Both the position numbers and the translations under genes were made by a program. Positions 43,205 through 52,541 of a stretch of 64,000 nucleotides of DNA are shown one piece after another. Where the stretch lies: the NCBI GenBank assembly GCA_023387815.1, contig JAEWHK010000039.1, forward strand, positions 108,650 to 172,649. The letters are read 5' to 3'. The notes beneath the pieces were generated by a model that was not told the origin of the DNA, did no database searches, and was given only the letters and a program-made list of their open reading frames with translations. Numbering within the stretch: position 1 is the first letter of the stretch; each line of letters begins with the position of its first letter. The DNA comes from Pseudomonadota bacterium. Lineage in GTDB: Bacteria > Pseudomonadota > Gammaproteobacteria > Burkholderiales > Burkholderiaceae_B.

Positions 43205-43279
43205 TCACGAGCGCGCTGGCAGACCGATACACGTATCGGGCGGGGTCAGGCTTTGGGTTCGTGAAGCTTCGGACATCAT
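43205..43279 (-). CDS. possible thrS leader peptide, 24 aa
   Basis: ATGATG start with GGTGAG 10 bases upstream; product MMSEASRTQSLTPPDTCIGL plus four residues. It holds three Thr codons (ACC, ACC, ACG) spaced four apart. A perfect hairpin CCGATAC-GT-GTATCGG (43224-43239) lies inside it, and its stop precedes the terminator by 35 bases. The layout fits a translation-coupled attenuator, but Thr enrichment is mild and the peptide could be chance. Confidence 0.35.
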   Translation of the reverse strand: MMSEASRTQSLTPPDTCIGLPARS

Positions 43280-43553
43280 GAAAAACAGACTCACCTTTTT
43301 AGAATACCTCACGATTTTACACCAGTCGTTTCCCGATAACCAATAAATGGTTGCAATTTCCGAAAAATCAATGGCCAGTTTCCACAATGGCAGAAATGGC
43401 AATCGGCATAGCGGATCCGGTGAACAAACAATTATGGTAAAAATACCGGTTTCAGCCTGCAAATATCTGTTGCAGCTGGTGTTAGGACGGAAAATCCGGC
43501 TTGTGAGCCGGGCCGGCCTCTGGCACACTGAAACAAATTACGGAGTAGCTATC

Positions 43554-44093
43554 ATGAATTTTCGCGCCCTGCGTGTTTCGCTTGTTGTATTGGTACTTGG
43601 ATTTCTCACTGCCTGCGCAGGAATGAACGGGAATGACCGGGCCGGTCTGCAGATCACTCAGGATCCGCGCGGCGTTGCCATCAGTTCCAGCGACAGCAAC
43701 CTGTTTGAACCCGGTACGGCAACGCTGCAGCCGGAATCGGCACCTTTTTTTGATCGGGTCAGCAAACTGCTGCGCGACAAACCCGAACGCAAGGCACTTA
43801 TCGACTCGGTTTCAGATAATACCGGTTCTGCCCAGTACAATCAGGAGCTGCAGGAGGTGCGTGCGTTATCCATCATGAAAGCACTCACTACACGCGGAAT
43901 TGACCGTTCCCGTCTGGCCTATGTCACAGGAGCGAGCGCTGCCGCAACGCCTGGCGCCATGCAGCCCGTTGAACCCTCGGTTCAGCAGTCAAAAATCATT
44001 ATTCTGGGCGCAAGTACCGCCGATATGAACGTCAACACCATAGAGCGATTTTTTGACGACATATCCAATTTCGGCAAAAGCCTGTTCAACTGA
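43554..44093 (+). CDS. OmpA-like peptidoglycan-binding lipoprotein
   Basis: 179 residues from the ATG at 43554 (CGGAG upstream). Lipobox FLTAC. The C-terminal half has the OmpA-like pattern (LFEPGTATLQPESAPFFDRVSKLL, then DNTGSAQYNQELQEVRALSIMKALTTRGIDRSRLAYVTG). The canonical Asp/Arg peptidoglycan contacts are only partly recognisable. Probably an outer-membrane lipoprotein that touches the cell wall. Confidence 0.8.
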   Translation: MNFRALRVSLVVLVLGFLTACAGMNGNDRAGLQITQDPRGVAISSSDSNLFEPGTATLQPESAPFFDRVSKLLRDKPERKALIDSVSDNTGSAQYNQELQEVRALSIMKALTTRGIDRSRLAYVTGASAAATPGAMQPVEPSVQQSKIIILGASTADMNVNTIERFFDDISNFGKSLFN

Positions 44094-44261
44094 TTTTGAC
44101 CTGGGCCAGTCCAATATATACTATGACTGTACCCTATCGTCGGCAAAACCCGTCACCCTGAAGGTAGCGGGCCTTCTGCACCCAACAGGCCCTTCTGCAC
44201 GGTAAAGACACGAAAGCCGCCACTGACGGCCAAACCTGAACCCGATCTATTTGCGAAACCT

Positions 44262-45230
44262 ATGTCCAAAACGCTTTTTTACAATCTTATTCTGACCATC
44301 GTTGCCATTGTCGTGTTCATCTTCATCGGCACGTCTGTCTATGATGCATTTACGCGCAATCCAGTAAACCGCAGTGCCGCCGATGGCGCAGGCGCCAATA
44401 CGGTCAGCGGGCAGATTGAAGGAGCCACACCAGATGCCACCCAGCCTGCAACGCCAACAGCAGCTGACGGTACAACACAAGATGCGGCGCAAGGAACTGA
44501 GGACAAAAAGCAGGCAGATGCCGCTTTCGATCAAACCAACGACCCGACTCGCAGCAATGCGGCACCCGCTGCGTCAGGTTCCCAGGCAAACACGGGCCAA
44601 GCCTCGGCAGACTCATCATCTGATACGGGTTCGTCATCCGGCTCCTCCACGACCTCTGGTTCCGCCTCCTCCACCACGCCAACACCTGGCAACGTTTCGG
44701 GAACTACGCAATCAGGACGCAGCACGACGGAAAGTGGCTCATCCAGTTCGACTTCCGGCCGCTCTGCACCTGCAACGACGCAACAGCAAGACAACTCCGG
44801 ATCGACGGGAAGTGCACCTTCAGACAACAGTTTTACGCCGGGTGTCGCAAATGGTTCTGCTCCGCCTGCAACCCGCAGCAATCCGGATCTGCGAGCAGTG
44901 ATTCCACCCGTTCCCACAGCGCCGCCACGGGCTGAGGGCGTACCCCCACCATCGCGCTCCGACCAGGATATGTACAATGCGACGGATTCCGGCTCGGGCA
45001 ATGGCGATATATCCGATAGTTTTCCCGCTCCCGTCTCTGATTTCCCTGCGCCAGCCAGCTCAGGAGACGCCAATACCGGCATTCAGAACAGTAACCAGAA
45101 CAGCAATCAGAGCGATCCATCCAGCGCGTTCCCCTCTCCTTCCAATCAGGGAGGCAATAGTGAGGAGCAGCGAAGACTGGAAGAACTCAGGCGCCAGAAA
45201 GCGCAATTGCAAAGGGATCTGGGATTCTAA
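44262..45230 (+). CDS. membrane-anchored low-complexity protein
   Basis: 322 residues. One N-terminal membrane helix (LFYNLILTIVAIVVFIFIGTSVYDAF), then about 270 residues of Ser/Thr/Gly/Ala/Asn/Gln/Pro-rich disordered sequence (runs such as SSDTGSSSGSSTTSGSASST). It ends in a charged helix (EEQRRLEELRRQKAQLQRDLGF). A single-pass inner-membrane protein with a long periplasmic linker and a C-terminal coiled coil is the likely topology. No family recognised. Confidence 0.65.
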   Translation: MSKTLFYNLILTIVAIVVFIFIGTSVYDAFTRNPVNRSAADGAGANTVSGQIEGATPDATQPATPTAADGTTQDAAQGTEDKKQADAAFDQTNDPTRSNAAPAASGSQANTGQASADSSSDTGSSSGSSTTSGSASSTTPTPGNVSGTTQSGRSTTESGSSSSTSGRSAPATTQQQDNSGSTGSAPSDNSFTPGVANGSAPPATRSNPDLRAVIPPVPTAPPRAEGVPPPSRSDQDMYNATDSGSGNGDISDSFPAPVSDFPAPASSGDANTGIQNSNQNSNQSDPSSAFPSPSNQGGNSEEQRRLEELRRQKAQLQRDLGF

Positions 45231-45372
45231 GGCGTTACTAATATTAGCGACCAGATTCAGTTCTGGTCGCACCATACACGCAGATTGATTTGGACATTTA
45301 TCACGTTCAGACTCATTTACGCTCAGGCCGTATTTAAGTGCAGACAGCCGATTCATCATTTGGTCTGCAAAA

Positions 45373-45401
45373 CGAAAAGCCCGGAATTTCCGGGCTTTTC
45401 G
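45373..45401. terminator. bidirectional terminator between 44262-45230 gene and lon
   Basis: CGAAAAGCCCGG-AATTT-CCGGGCTTTTCG, perfect 12-base arms with A and T tracts inside the ends, 15 bases downstream of the lon stop. Confidence 0.85.
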
Positions 45402-45415
45402 TCATTCAACATCAA

Positions 45416-47887
45416 TCAGTGCTTGACTGATTTCGCACTGTTGTCGGCTGCCGGTTTGGATGCAGCCAATGCTGCTTCTTCTGCCAGTTTGGCTATTTCT
45501 GCGTCAGACAGCGGCGTGAGCGGACTTTCCAGCGCAATTTCCAGCACGCGATCAATCCATTTCACCGGAATGATCTCCAGGTGATTTTTCACGTTGTCCG
45601 GAATCTCGGTCAGATCCTTGACGTTTTCTTCAGGGATCAGCACCGTTTTGATTCCGCCACGATGCGCTGCCAGCAGTTTTTCCTTCAGACCGCCAATTGC
45701 CAGCACCTCACCACGCAGGGTAATTTCCCCTGTCATGGCTACGTCGGCTCTCACAGGTATTCCGGAAAGCGCAGAAACCAGCGCTGTCGTAATTGCAATA
45801 CCGGCAGAAGGACCATCTTTCGGTGTCGCACCTTCGGGAACATGGATATGGATATCCTTTTTCTCGAAGATGCTGTCGGCAAAGCCCAGCTTGTGTGCAC
45901 GTGAGCGCACCACCGTGCGTGCCGCCTGCATGGACTCTTTCATGACATCGCCCAAAAGACCGGTGTGCTGAATATTGCCCTTGCCATTGACCACTGCGAC
46001 CTCAATGGTCAGCAGATCACCGCCCACTTCGGTCCAGGCCAGACCCGTTACCTGACCAATCTGATTTTCCTTCTCTGCCATACCGAAGGAGTACTTACGC
46101 ACGCCCAGATAATGGCTCAGATTGTCTGCTGTCACATGGACTGCTTCCGTGGCTGCCGCTTTGCCTTTACCCGTAGATTTGGCGTTCGATACCGTATTGC
46201 TCAGCAGTTCCTTGATGACTTTACGGCAAATTTTGCTGACTTCGCGTTCAAGTGCACGCACCCCGGCTTCGCGAGTGTAGTAGCGAACAATATCCCGCAG
46301 CGCAGACTCTTCTACAACCAGCTCACCGTCGCGCACACCATTATTTTTCATGAGCTTGGGCAGCAGATGATCCATGGCGATATGCACTTTCTCGTCTTCG
46401 GTATAGCCTGACAGACGAATCACTTCCATCCGGTCCAGCAAAGCGGGCGGAATATTCAGGGTGTTGCTGGTTGCCACGAACATGACGTCAGACAGATCGT
46501 AATCCACTTCAACGTAATGATCCTGGAAGGTATGGTTCTGTTCGGGATCCAGCACCTCAAGCAAGGCAGAGGCCGGATCACCACGGAAATCCATGCCCAG
46601 TTTGTCAATCTCATCCAGCAGGAACAGCGGATTACGAACGGCTACCCGATTCATGTTCTGCAGAATTTTGCCCGGCAAGGCGCCGATATACGTACGACGG
46701 TGACCGCGAATTTCTGCCTCGTCACGCACACCACCTAACGCCATGCGCGTGAATTTACGGTTGGTTGCCCGCGCAATGGACTGACCCAGCGAAGTTTTAC
46801 CCACACCTGGAGGGCCAACCAGACACAGTATAGGTGCCTTGACCTTATCGACGCGCTGCTGCACAGCCAGGTACTCAAGAATGCGTTCCTTGACTTTTTC
46901 CAGGCCGTAATGATCATCGTCCAGTACTTTCTGGGCGTTGGCCAGCGAATTGTTGATACGGCTTTTTTTCTTCCAGGGCAGGCCGATCACGGTGTCAATA
47001 TAATTGCGCACCACGGTGGCTTCGGCGGACATGGGTGACATCAGTTTGAGTTTTTTCAGCTCGCTGTCCACTTTCTTGCGCGCTTCCTTGGGCAGCTGGG
47101 CAGCATCGATTTTCTTCTCGAGCTCTTCGATATCAGCGCCCTCTTCACCTTCACCGAGTTCTTTCTGGATGGCCTTGACCTGCTCATTCAGATAGTAATC
47201 GCGCTGGCTTTTTTCCATCTGTTTCTTGACACGGCCACGAATGCGCTTTTCCACCTGCAGAATATCGATTTCGGTTTCGATCTGCGCCAGTAATGCTTCA
47301 AGACGACCGGACGCATCCAGCTCTTCCAGCAATTTCTGCTTCTGCTCCAGTTTGAGCGGAAGATGAGAAGAAATGGTGTCGGCAAGCCGGCTCACTTCTT
47401 CGATGCTGTTGAGCGAACTGAGAATTTCAGGTGGAATTTTCTTGTTCAGTTTGACGTACTGGTCGAACTGGGCAATGATGGTGCGACGCAGGGCTTCAAC
47501 TTCCGAATTACGCGTATCGTTTTGCGCAATGGGAAGAATCTGTGCAGAAAAGTGCGATTCAGTTTCAATGACTTTTTCTACACGTGCACGCTGCTGACCC
47601 TCGACCAGCACCTTGACCGTGCCATCGGGGAGCTTAAGCATTTGCAGGATAGAGGCGACGCAGCCGATATCATACATATCGTCAGGGCCGGGCTCATCTT
47701 TGCTTGCGGATTTTTGTGCAACAAGCATGATCTGCTTGTCTTTTTCCATCGCCAGTTCAAGTGCGCGAATGGAACGGTGCCTTCCGACAAATAGCGGAAT
47801 GACCATGTGGGGGAAAACTACCACGTCGCGGAGTGGCAACAAAGGCAGTTCGGTTGATTCTGCCGGCAAAATCTGACTCGCTGACAT
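45416..47887 (-). CDS. lon: ATP-dependent protease La
   Basis: 823 residues from the ATG at 47887 (AAGGAA upstream). LonN substrate domain (LPLLPLRDVVVFPHMVIPLFVGR), a central coiled coil, AAA+ with Walker A VGPPGVGKTSLGQ and Walker B NPLFLLDEIDKLG, and the protease domain with catalytic Ser in PEGATPKDGPSAGIA and Lys in GGLKEKLLAAHRGGI. Degrades misfolded and regulatory proteins. The tail is Ala/Lys-rich. Preceded by a sigma-32-type promoter. Confidence 0.98.
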   Translation of the reverse strand: MSASQILPAESTELPLLPLRDVVVFPHMVIPLFVGRHRSIRALELAMEKDKQIMLVAQKSASKDEPGPDDMYDIGCVASILQMLKLPDGTVKVLVEGQQRARVEKVIETESHFSAQILPIAQNDTRNSEVEALRRTIIAQFDQYVKLNKKIPPEILSSLNSIEEVSRLADTISSHLPLKLEQKQKLLEELDASGRLEALLAQIETEIDILQVEKRIRGRVKKQMEKSQRDYYLNEQVKAIQKELGEGEEGADIEELEKKIDAAQLPKEARKKVDSELKKLKLMSPMSAEATVVRNYIDTVIGLPWKKKSRINNSLANAQKVLDDDHYGLEKVKERILEYLAVQQRVDKVKAPILCLVGPPGVGKTSLGQSIARATNRKFTRMALGGVRDEAEIRGHRRTYIGALPGKILQNMNRVAVRNPLFLLDEIDKLGMDFRGDPASALLEVLDPEQNHTFQDHYVEVDYDLSDVMFVATSNTLNIPPALLDRMEVIRLSGYTEDEKVHIAMDHLLPKLMKNNGVRDGELVVEESALRDIVRYYTREAGVRALEREVSKICRKVIKELLSNTVSNAKSTGKGKAAATEAVHVTADNLSHYLGVRKYSFGMAEKENQIGQVTGLAWTEVGGDLLTIEVAVVNGKGNIQHTGLLGDVMKESMQAARTVVRSRAHKLGFADSIFEKKDIHIHVPEGATPKDGPSAGIAITTALVSALSGIPVRADVAMTGEITLRGEVLAIGGLKEKLLAAHRGGIKTVLIPEENVKDLTEIPDNVKNHLEIIPVKWIDRVLEIALESPLTPLSDAEIAKLAEEAALAASKPAADNSAKSVKH

Positions 47888-47934
47888 AAGCGGATTCCTT
47901 GAAAAACGTTGTGCTTCTACAGTAATTAAGCTGT

Positions 47935-47963
47935 AGATGGAGCCACCAGGGGGCAATTTCAAG
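47935..47963 (-). promoter_or_regulatory. sigma-32 (heat-shock) promoter of lon
   Basis: Minus strand CTTGAAA-N14-CTCCATCT, one mismatch to the consensus CTTGAAA-N11-15-CCCCATNT. Start expected near 47928, 40 bases before the lon ATG. Confidence 0.75.
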
Positions 47964-48078
47964 GTCGCCTGGCATAAATACCGGCGGTTTTACGCAGAGC
48001 GCTTCAGGAAAGTCCGATAAGCTGATGATTTTCTGGACTTATTCCTGCTGCGCACTGACCAGGCGAGACCTGAGCCCT

Positions 48079-49386
48079 TCAGGCTGCAGCATCTTTAAGC
48101 TTTTTTTCTTTGCCACCCGCCGCAGCGGCGTCCTTTTCTTCAGCGTAGACGAGCATGGGCGGTCCGGATCCTTCAATGGACGACTCATCCAGAACAACTT
48201 TGACCACATTCTGCTGAGATGGCAGATCAAACATGGTATCCATCAGAGAGGCTTCCAGGATGGAACGCAAACCGCGCGCACCCGTTTTGCGCTTCAGCGC
48301 CTTGCGTGCAATCGCTGCCAATGCTGCCGGTCTGACTTCCAGTTCCACGTTTTCCATGGCAAAAAGCTTCTGGTATTGCTTGACCAGTGCATTCTTGGGT
48401 TCAGTCAGAATAGTGATCAGTGCCGCTTCGTCCAGCTCTTCGAGCGTTGCCACCACGGGCAGACGACCGACCAGCTCGGGAATCAGACCGAACTTGATGA
48501 TATCTTCCGGCTCTACATCGGCAAATACTTCACCGACGCCTTTTGCCGATTTACCCTGTACTGAGGCACCGAATCCAATGCCGGATTTTTCTGTACGATT
48601 CCGGATGACCTTGTCCAGCCCGTCAAATGCGCCACCAACGATAAACAGAATATTGGTGGTATCCACCTGGACGAAGTCCTGGTTAGGATGCTTGCGGCCC
48701 CCTTGCGGCGGAACCGAAGCCACTGTGCCTTCGATGAGTTTGAGCAGTGCCTGCTGCACGCCTTCTCCGGATACATCCCTGGTAATGGAAGGGTTATCGG
48801 ATTTGCGGGAAATTTTGTCGATTTCGTCGATATAAACAATGGCGCGCTGCGCCTTGTCGACGTCGTAATTGCAGTTTTGCAGCAATTTCTGCACGATATT
48901 CTCGACGTCTTCACCCACATATCCGGCTTCTGTCAGCGTGGTGGCATCTGCCATCACAAATGGCACATCCAGCATGCGCGCAAGCGTCTGGGCGAGCAGC
49001 GTCTTGCCGGAACCCGTCGGGCCGATGAGCAGGATATTACTTTTAGCCAGCTCAATATCGTCTTTTGCATTCAGGTCGCTGTGACGAATTCGCTTGTAGT
49101 GGTTATAGACCGCTACGGCAAGATTTCGTTTAGGCTGATCCTGTCCAATCACATACTGATCAAGAAATGACTTGATTTCAGATGGGGAAGGCAATTCTGT
49201 CTTGATGGCTTCGCGCGCCTCATCCTGGGCGCTGTCATGAATGATTTCATTGCACAGCTCAATACATTCATCACAAATAAAAATATTGCCCGGACCGGAA
49301 ATCAGCTTTTTCACCTCGTTCTGATGCTTGTTGCAGAACGAACAATGCAGGTTTTTGCCGTCAGTAGAACTTGGTTTATCTGCCAT
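48079..49386 (-). CDS. clpX: ClpXP protease ATPase subunit
   Basis: 435 residues. N-terminal zinc finger CSFCNKHQNEVKKLISGPGNIFICDECIELC, Walker A LIGPTGSGKTLLAQTLA, Walker B AIVYIDEIDKIS, substrate pore loop GYVGEDVE, and sensor-2 region KRKTGARGLRSILE. It unfolds tagged substrates and feeds ClpP. A terminator-like hairpin lies just before its ribosome site. Confidence 0.98.
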   Translation of the reverse strand: MADKPSSTDGKNLHCSFCNKHQNEVKKLISGPGNIFICDECIELCNEIIHDSAQDEAREAIKTELPSPSEIKSFLDQYVIGQDQPKRNLAVAVYNHYKRIRHSDLNAKDDIELAKSNILLIGPTGSGKTLLAQTLARMLDVPFVMADATTLTEAGYVGEDVENIVQKLLQNCNYDVDKAQRAIVYIDEIDKISRKSDNPSITRDVSGEGVQQALLKLIEGTVASVPPQGGRKHPNQDFVQVDTTNILFIVGGAFDGLDKVIRNRTEKSGIGFGASVQGKSAKGVGEVFADVEPEDIIKFGLIPELVGRLPVVATLEELDEAALITILTEPKNALVKQYQKLFAMENVELEVRPAALAAIARKALKRKTGARGLRSILEASLMDTMFDLPSQQNVVKVVLDESSIEGSGPPMLVYAEEKDAAAAGGKEKKLKDAAA

Positions 49387-49409
49387 ATCTATATTTTGAT
49401 TAATCCGAT

Positions 49410-49444
49410 AAAAACAGGTCGACCCTCGTTAAAAGGCCGACCTG
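49410..49444 (-). terminator. terminator-like hairpin between clpP and clpX
   Basis: Minus strand CAGGTCGGCC...GGTCGACCTG, with the outer seven-base arms perfect, followed by TTTTTA, ending 24 bases before the clpX ATG. It leaves no room for a promoter after it, so it probably sets the clpP:clpX ratio by partial termination. Confidence 0.65.
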
Positions 49445-49475
49445 AACGAAACCTTTGAAAACAGTATATCAAATA

Positions 49476-50132
49476 CTATGCGGCGTCTGCCCGCGAGGCC
49501 AGAACTTTATCAATTAATCCGTAAACCTGGGCATCTTCTGCGGCCATATAGTTATCGCGTTCAGTGTGTTCGCGAATACGCTCGATAGGCTGCCCGGTGT
49601 TATTGGCAAGAATCTGGTTCAGACGCTCACGCAGGCTGAGGATCTCTTTGGCCTGGATTTCGATATCTGTGGCCTGACCCTGTGCACCGCCCAGTGGCTG
49701 GTGAATCATGATGCGTGAATTGGGCAGACTGAAGCGTTTGCCCTTGGCACCTGAACTCAGCAGAAACGCACCCATGCTGGCTGCAAATCCCGTGCACAAG
49801 GTAGACACGTCAGGTTTGATGAACTGCATCGTATCGTAAATTCCCAAACCGGCGTAAACGGCACCGCCGGGAGAATTGATGTACAGCGAGATGTCCTTGT
49901 CGGGGTTTTCCGATTCAAGAAACAGCAGCTGGGCAACGATAAGATTGGCTGTCTGGTCGTTTACCTGTCCGACCAGAAAGACCACGCGCTCTTTGAGCAG
50001 ACGGGAATAAATGTCGTAAGACCGCTCTCCGCGACCGGATTGCTCGATAACCATTGGAATATAGCCGAGCGCCGAAGGGCGAACGGATTCATCCCCATGC
50101 ATGGACGCGTAAAAGTCGGTAAAACGATTCAT
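49476..50132 (-). CDS. clpP: ATP-dependent Clp protease proteolytic subunit
   Basis: 218 residues. Catalytic Ser in TLCTGFAASMGAFLLSSG, His in RIMIHQPLGGAQGQATDIEIQA and Asp in ERDNYMAAEDAQVYGLIDKV. The N-terminus (about 25 residues before YIPMVIEQSGRGERSYDIYSRLL) is probably processed. Starts 1 base after the tig stop (TAAcATG), implying translational coupling. Confidence 0.98.
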   Translation of the reverse strand: MNRFTDFYASMHGDESVRPSALGYIPMVIEQSGRGERSYDIYSRLLKERVVFLVGQVNDQTANLIVAQLLFLESENPDKDISLYINSPGGAVYAGLGIYDTMQFIKPDVSTLCTGFAASMGAFLLSSGAKGKRFSLPNSRIMIHQPLGGAQGQATDIEIQAKEILSLRERLNQILANNTGQPIERIREHTERDNYMAAEDAQVYGLIDKVLASRADAA

Positions 50133-50133
50133 G

Positions 50134-51444
50134 TTATACAGTTCCCATTAATTCTTCAAAAGGTACGGTTTCATCCGTTACCTTGGCCTTGGATAAGATA
50201 TGGTCAACAACGTTATCTTCAAGGACCACGGATTCAATTTCTGCACGACGCTGACGATCAGTCAGATAATACGTAATAACCTGCTCAGGTTTTTCGTAGT
50301 TCTGCGCGAACTCTTCGATCCGGCTGCGTACCTGCTCTGGTGTGACCTGCAGTTTGGCGCTATCGACCAGCTCAGCCACGATCAGGCCCAGGCGGACACG
50401 ACGCTCGGAGTCGGATTTGAACGCATCGGCAGGAATGTCCATGGTGTCGGCATTCGGCATACCACGTTGTTTCAGATCTTCACGGGCAGCAGCGATCCGG
50501 CTTTGCACGTCGTTATCAACCAGTGATTTGGGAACGGCAAATTCTGCAGATTTGGCCAGGGCGTCCATGACGCTGTTTTTGGTGCGCGCCTGAGTGCGGT
50601 TTTTCACTTCGCGTTCAATATTGCTGCGTACTTCGGCCAGCAGTTTTTCGGTATCGCCTTCTGCCTGACCCAGGGATTTGGCGAACTCGGCGTCAACTTC
50701 GGGCAGAACAGGAACAGCCACTTCCTTGGCTGTAATGGTGAATTCGGCCGTTTTGCCTGCCACTTCCTTGCCAGGATAGTCTTCAGGGAAAGTGAGAGAG
50801 AATGTTTTGCTTTCACCGGCTTTCAGGCCCGTTGCGGCTTCTTCAAACTCGGGCAGCATGCGACCCTGTCCCAGCTGGAACGGAAAGTCTTCTGCTTTTC
50901 CGCCTTCGAATTCCACGCCATCGATTTTACCGACGAAATCGACCGTAACACGGTCATCTTTCTGCGCGGCGCGTTCTGCATCGGCGCTGAAAGTTGCGCG
51001 CTGCTTGCGAAGGATGTCGATTGTGTTGTTGACTTCTTTTTCGCCGACGTCTGCGTTAAAGCGTGTCACTTCCAGCGCGGACAGATCAGGTACGGTGACT
51101 TCGGGATAGACTTCGAATTTTGCCGCGAAATTAAGCTGTCCGTCTTTGGACTCTTCTTCGCTGGGTTCAATGGAAGGCGCACCGGCAACACGCAGTTTCG
51201 CATCGCGAACGGCCTGATCAAAGAGCTGACCCACTTTCTGATTGATAACGTCGTAACGAACGCCAGGGCCGTGACTGCGCTCAATCACGGAAACAGGCGC
51301 CTTACCAGGACGAAAACCCTGTACTTTTGCCGTGCGGGCAACACGCTGAAGCTGGGATTTGACTTCTTTTTCGACTTCGTCAATGGAAATGACCAGATTA
51401 ACCTTGCGTTCCAGACCTTCTAGAGTTTCAACCGTTGGCTGCAT
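50134..51444 (-). CDS. tig: trigger factor
   Basis: 436 residues. Ribosome-binding tail (QRVARTAKVQGFRPGKAPVSVIERSHG), PPIase FKBP-like domain (KDDRVTVDFVGKIDGVEFEGGKAEDFPFQLGQGRMLPEFEEAATGLKAGES) and the helical chaperone domain. It binds nascent chains at the exit tunnel via L23. First gene of the tig-clpP-clpX set. Confidence 0.98.
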   Translation of the reverse strand: MQPTVETLEGLERKVNLVISIDEVEKEVKSQLQRVARTAKVQGFRPGKAPVSVIERSHGPGVRYDVINQKVGQLFDQAVRDAKLRVAGAPSIEPSEEESKDGQLNFAAKFEVYPEVTVPDLSALEVTRFNADVGEKEVNNTIDILRKQRATFSADAERAAQKDDRVTVDFVGKIDGVEFEGGKAEDFPFQLGQGRMLPEFEEAATGLKAGESKTFSLTFPEDYPGKEVAGKTAEFTITAKEVAVPVLPEVDAEFAKSLGQAEGDTEKLLAEVRSNIEREVKNRTQARTKNSVMDALAKSAEFAVPKSLVDNDVQSRIAAAREDLKQRGMPNADTMDIPADAFKSDSERRVRLGLIVAELVDSAKLQVTPEQVRSRIEEFAQNYEKPEQVITYYLTDRQRRAEIESVVLEDNVVDHILSKAKVTDETVPFEELMGTV

Positions 51445-51708
51445 TCGTAGACCTTACTTATCAAATAATTTAAGAATAACCCCATATTCTACCGAAAAAT
51501 CAAAAAAACATGTTCCCGGAAGGAGATGAGAAAAAATTATGGGTGCCACACCAGAGGGAATTTTGGTATATTTTTACTTCATGTGTTTGCAGCCTGACGC
51601 GAACAGAATCCAGGCTGGAATTTCACGATCGCCCCGCATCCAATCATAATGGCAGGCAGCTGCCGATTCAGGGGTTACCGTTACACCAGCAATCAGAAGG
51701 AGTTTACA

Positions 51709-52191
51709 ATGACCGACCCCATTCACGAGCCCGACCAGGACCACCTGGGGAGCCATCCATCCGACCCGGCTCAGGCCAGACCTGCAGGCAGCGCCGCCGG
51801 CAAGCCGCCTGGCAAATCCCTGTTCAGCAACGGCGGTTTCGTTATCGGCCTGATTATTTTTGGGCTCTTTACCGCGCTGATTACCTGGTCGGTCAGTTTC
51901 TCTGCCATGTTTTTCGGTGCCATCGGCTCCCTGCTCTCGGTAGCCAGTTGCTTTTTCGATCACGAACATCTGCGCTTTACGCGATTAGACGGTTCGTGCA
52001 AGCTGGAAGACGAAAACTGGGCCTATATGGTAATTCGCGCCGTGTTCGGCATGATTTTTGGTACCGCCGCGTATGTGTTTACGTTCCAGGGCGTCCTGAG
52101 CGATACATCATGGGCAGCCGTTGCCACAATTGCCGTTTTCGCCGGTTTTATCTTTGATTATCTGATCTTCAAGCGCGGTAAAAACCGATAG
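51709..52191 (+). CDS. hypothetical membrane protein, 160 aa
   Basis: Start at 51709 chosen because AGAAGGAG lies 6 bases upstream. The first 50 residues are hydrophilic and Pro/Asp/His-rich. Three or four hydrophobic segments follow (GGFVIGLIIFGLFTALITW, FSAMFFGAIGSLLSVASCFF, AVFGMIFGTAAYVFTF, VATIAVFAGFIFDYLIF), ending in KRGKNR. Inner-membrane protein of unknown function, divergent from tig. Confidence 0.7.
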   Translation: MTDPIHEPDQDHLGSHPSDPAQARPAGSAAGKPPGKSLFSNGGFVIGLIIFGLFTALITWSVSFSAMFFGAIGSLLSVASCFFDHEHLRFTRLDGSCKLEDENWAYMVIRAVFGMIFGTAAYVFTFQGVLSDTSWAAVATIAVFAGFIFDYLIFKRGKNR

Positions 52192-52220
52192 TCTCTCAAC
52201 ATAGCGTTGATGAAAACAAC

Positions 52221-52247
52221 AAGGCTCACCATCACCGGTGAGCCTTT
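52221..52247 (+). terminator. terminator of the 51709-52191 gene
   Basis: AAGGCTCACC-ATCACC-GGTGAGCCTT followed by TTT; perfect 10-base arms. Confidence 0.88.
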
Positions 52248-52541
52248 TTCTTTCCCCCTCTTATGCATGCCCCACCCTTTGATGGCTTGGCATTCATCTT
52301 TTTCCTCTGTGCAGCCAACATGCACGCATTTGTGCGTCAGAGCCTTGCATTGAAGCACTCATGCACCTGAACGATGCGTCTGAAAAAATAGATGAGCGCT
52401 TTGGCAGCATGGCGCACATCGGTGAACGCAGCATGCCACCTTTACAGTAAAAAAATCACAGACATCATTGCCCGTAAATCAATGTATGCACAGCCGCGGT
52501 GCCTGTGTATATCCGCACGCCGATACACCGACATTTGAACC

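Noticed and set aside
44531..45082. 183-codon minus-strand frame over the low-complexity gene
   Set aside because: A by-product of the repetitive Ser/Thr codons on the plus strand; Pro/Glu-rich with no signal or motif.
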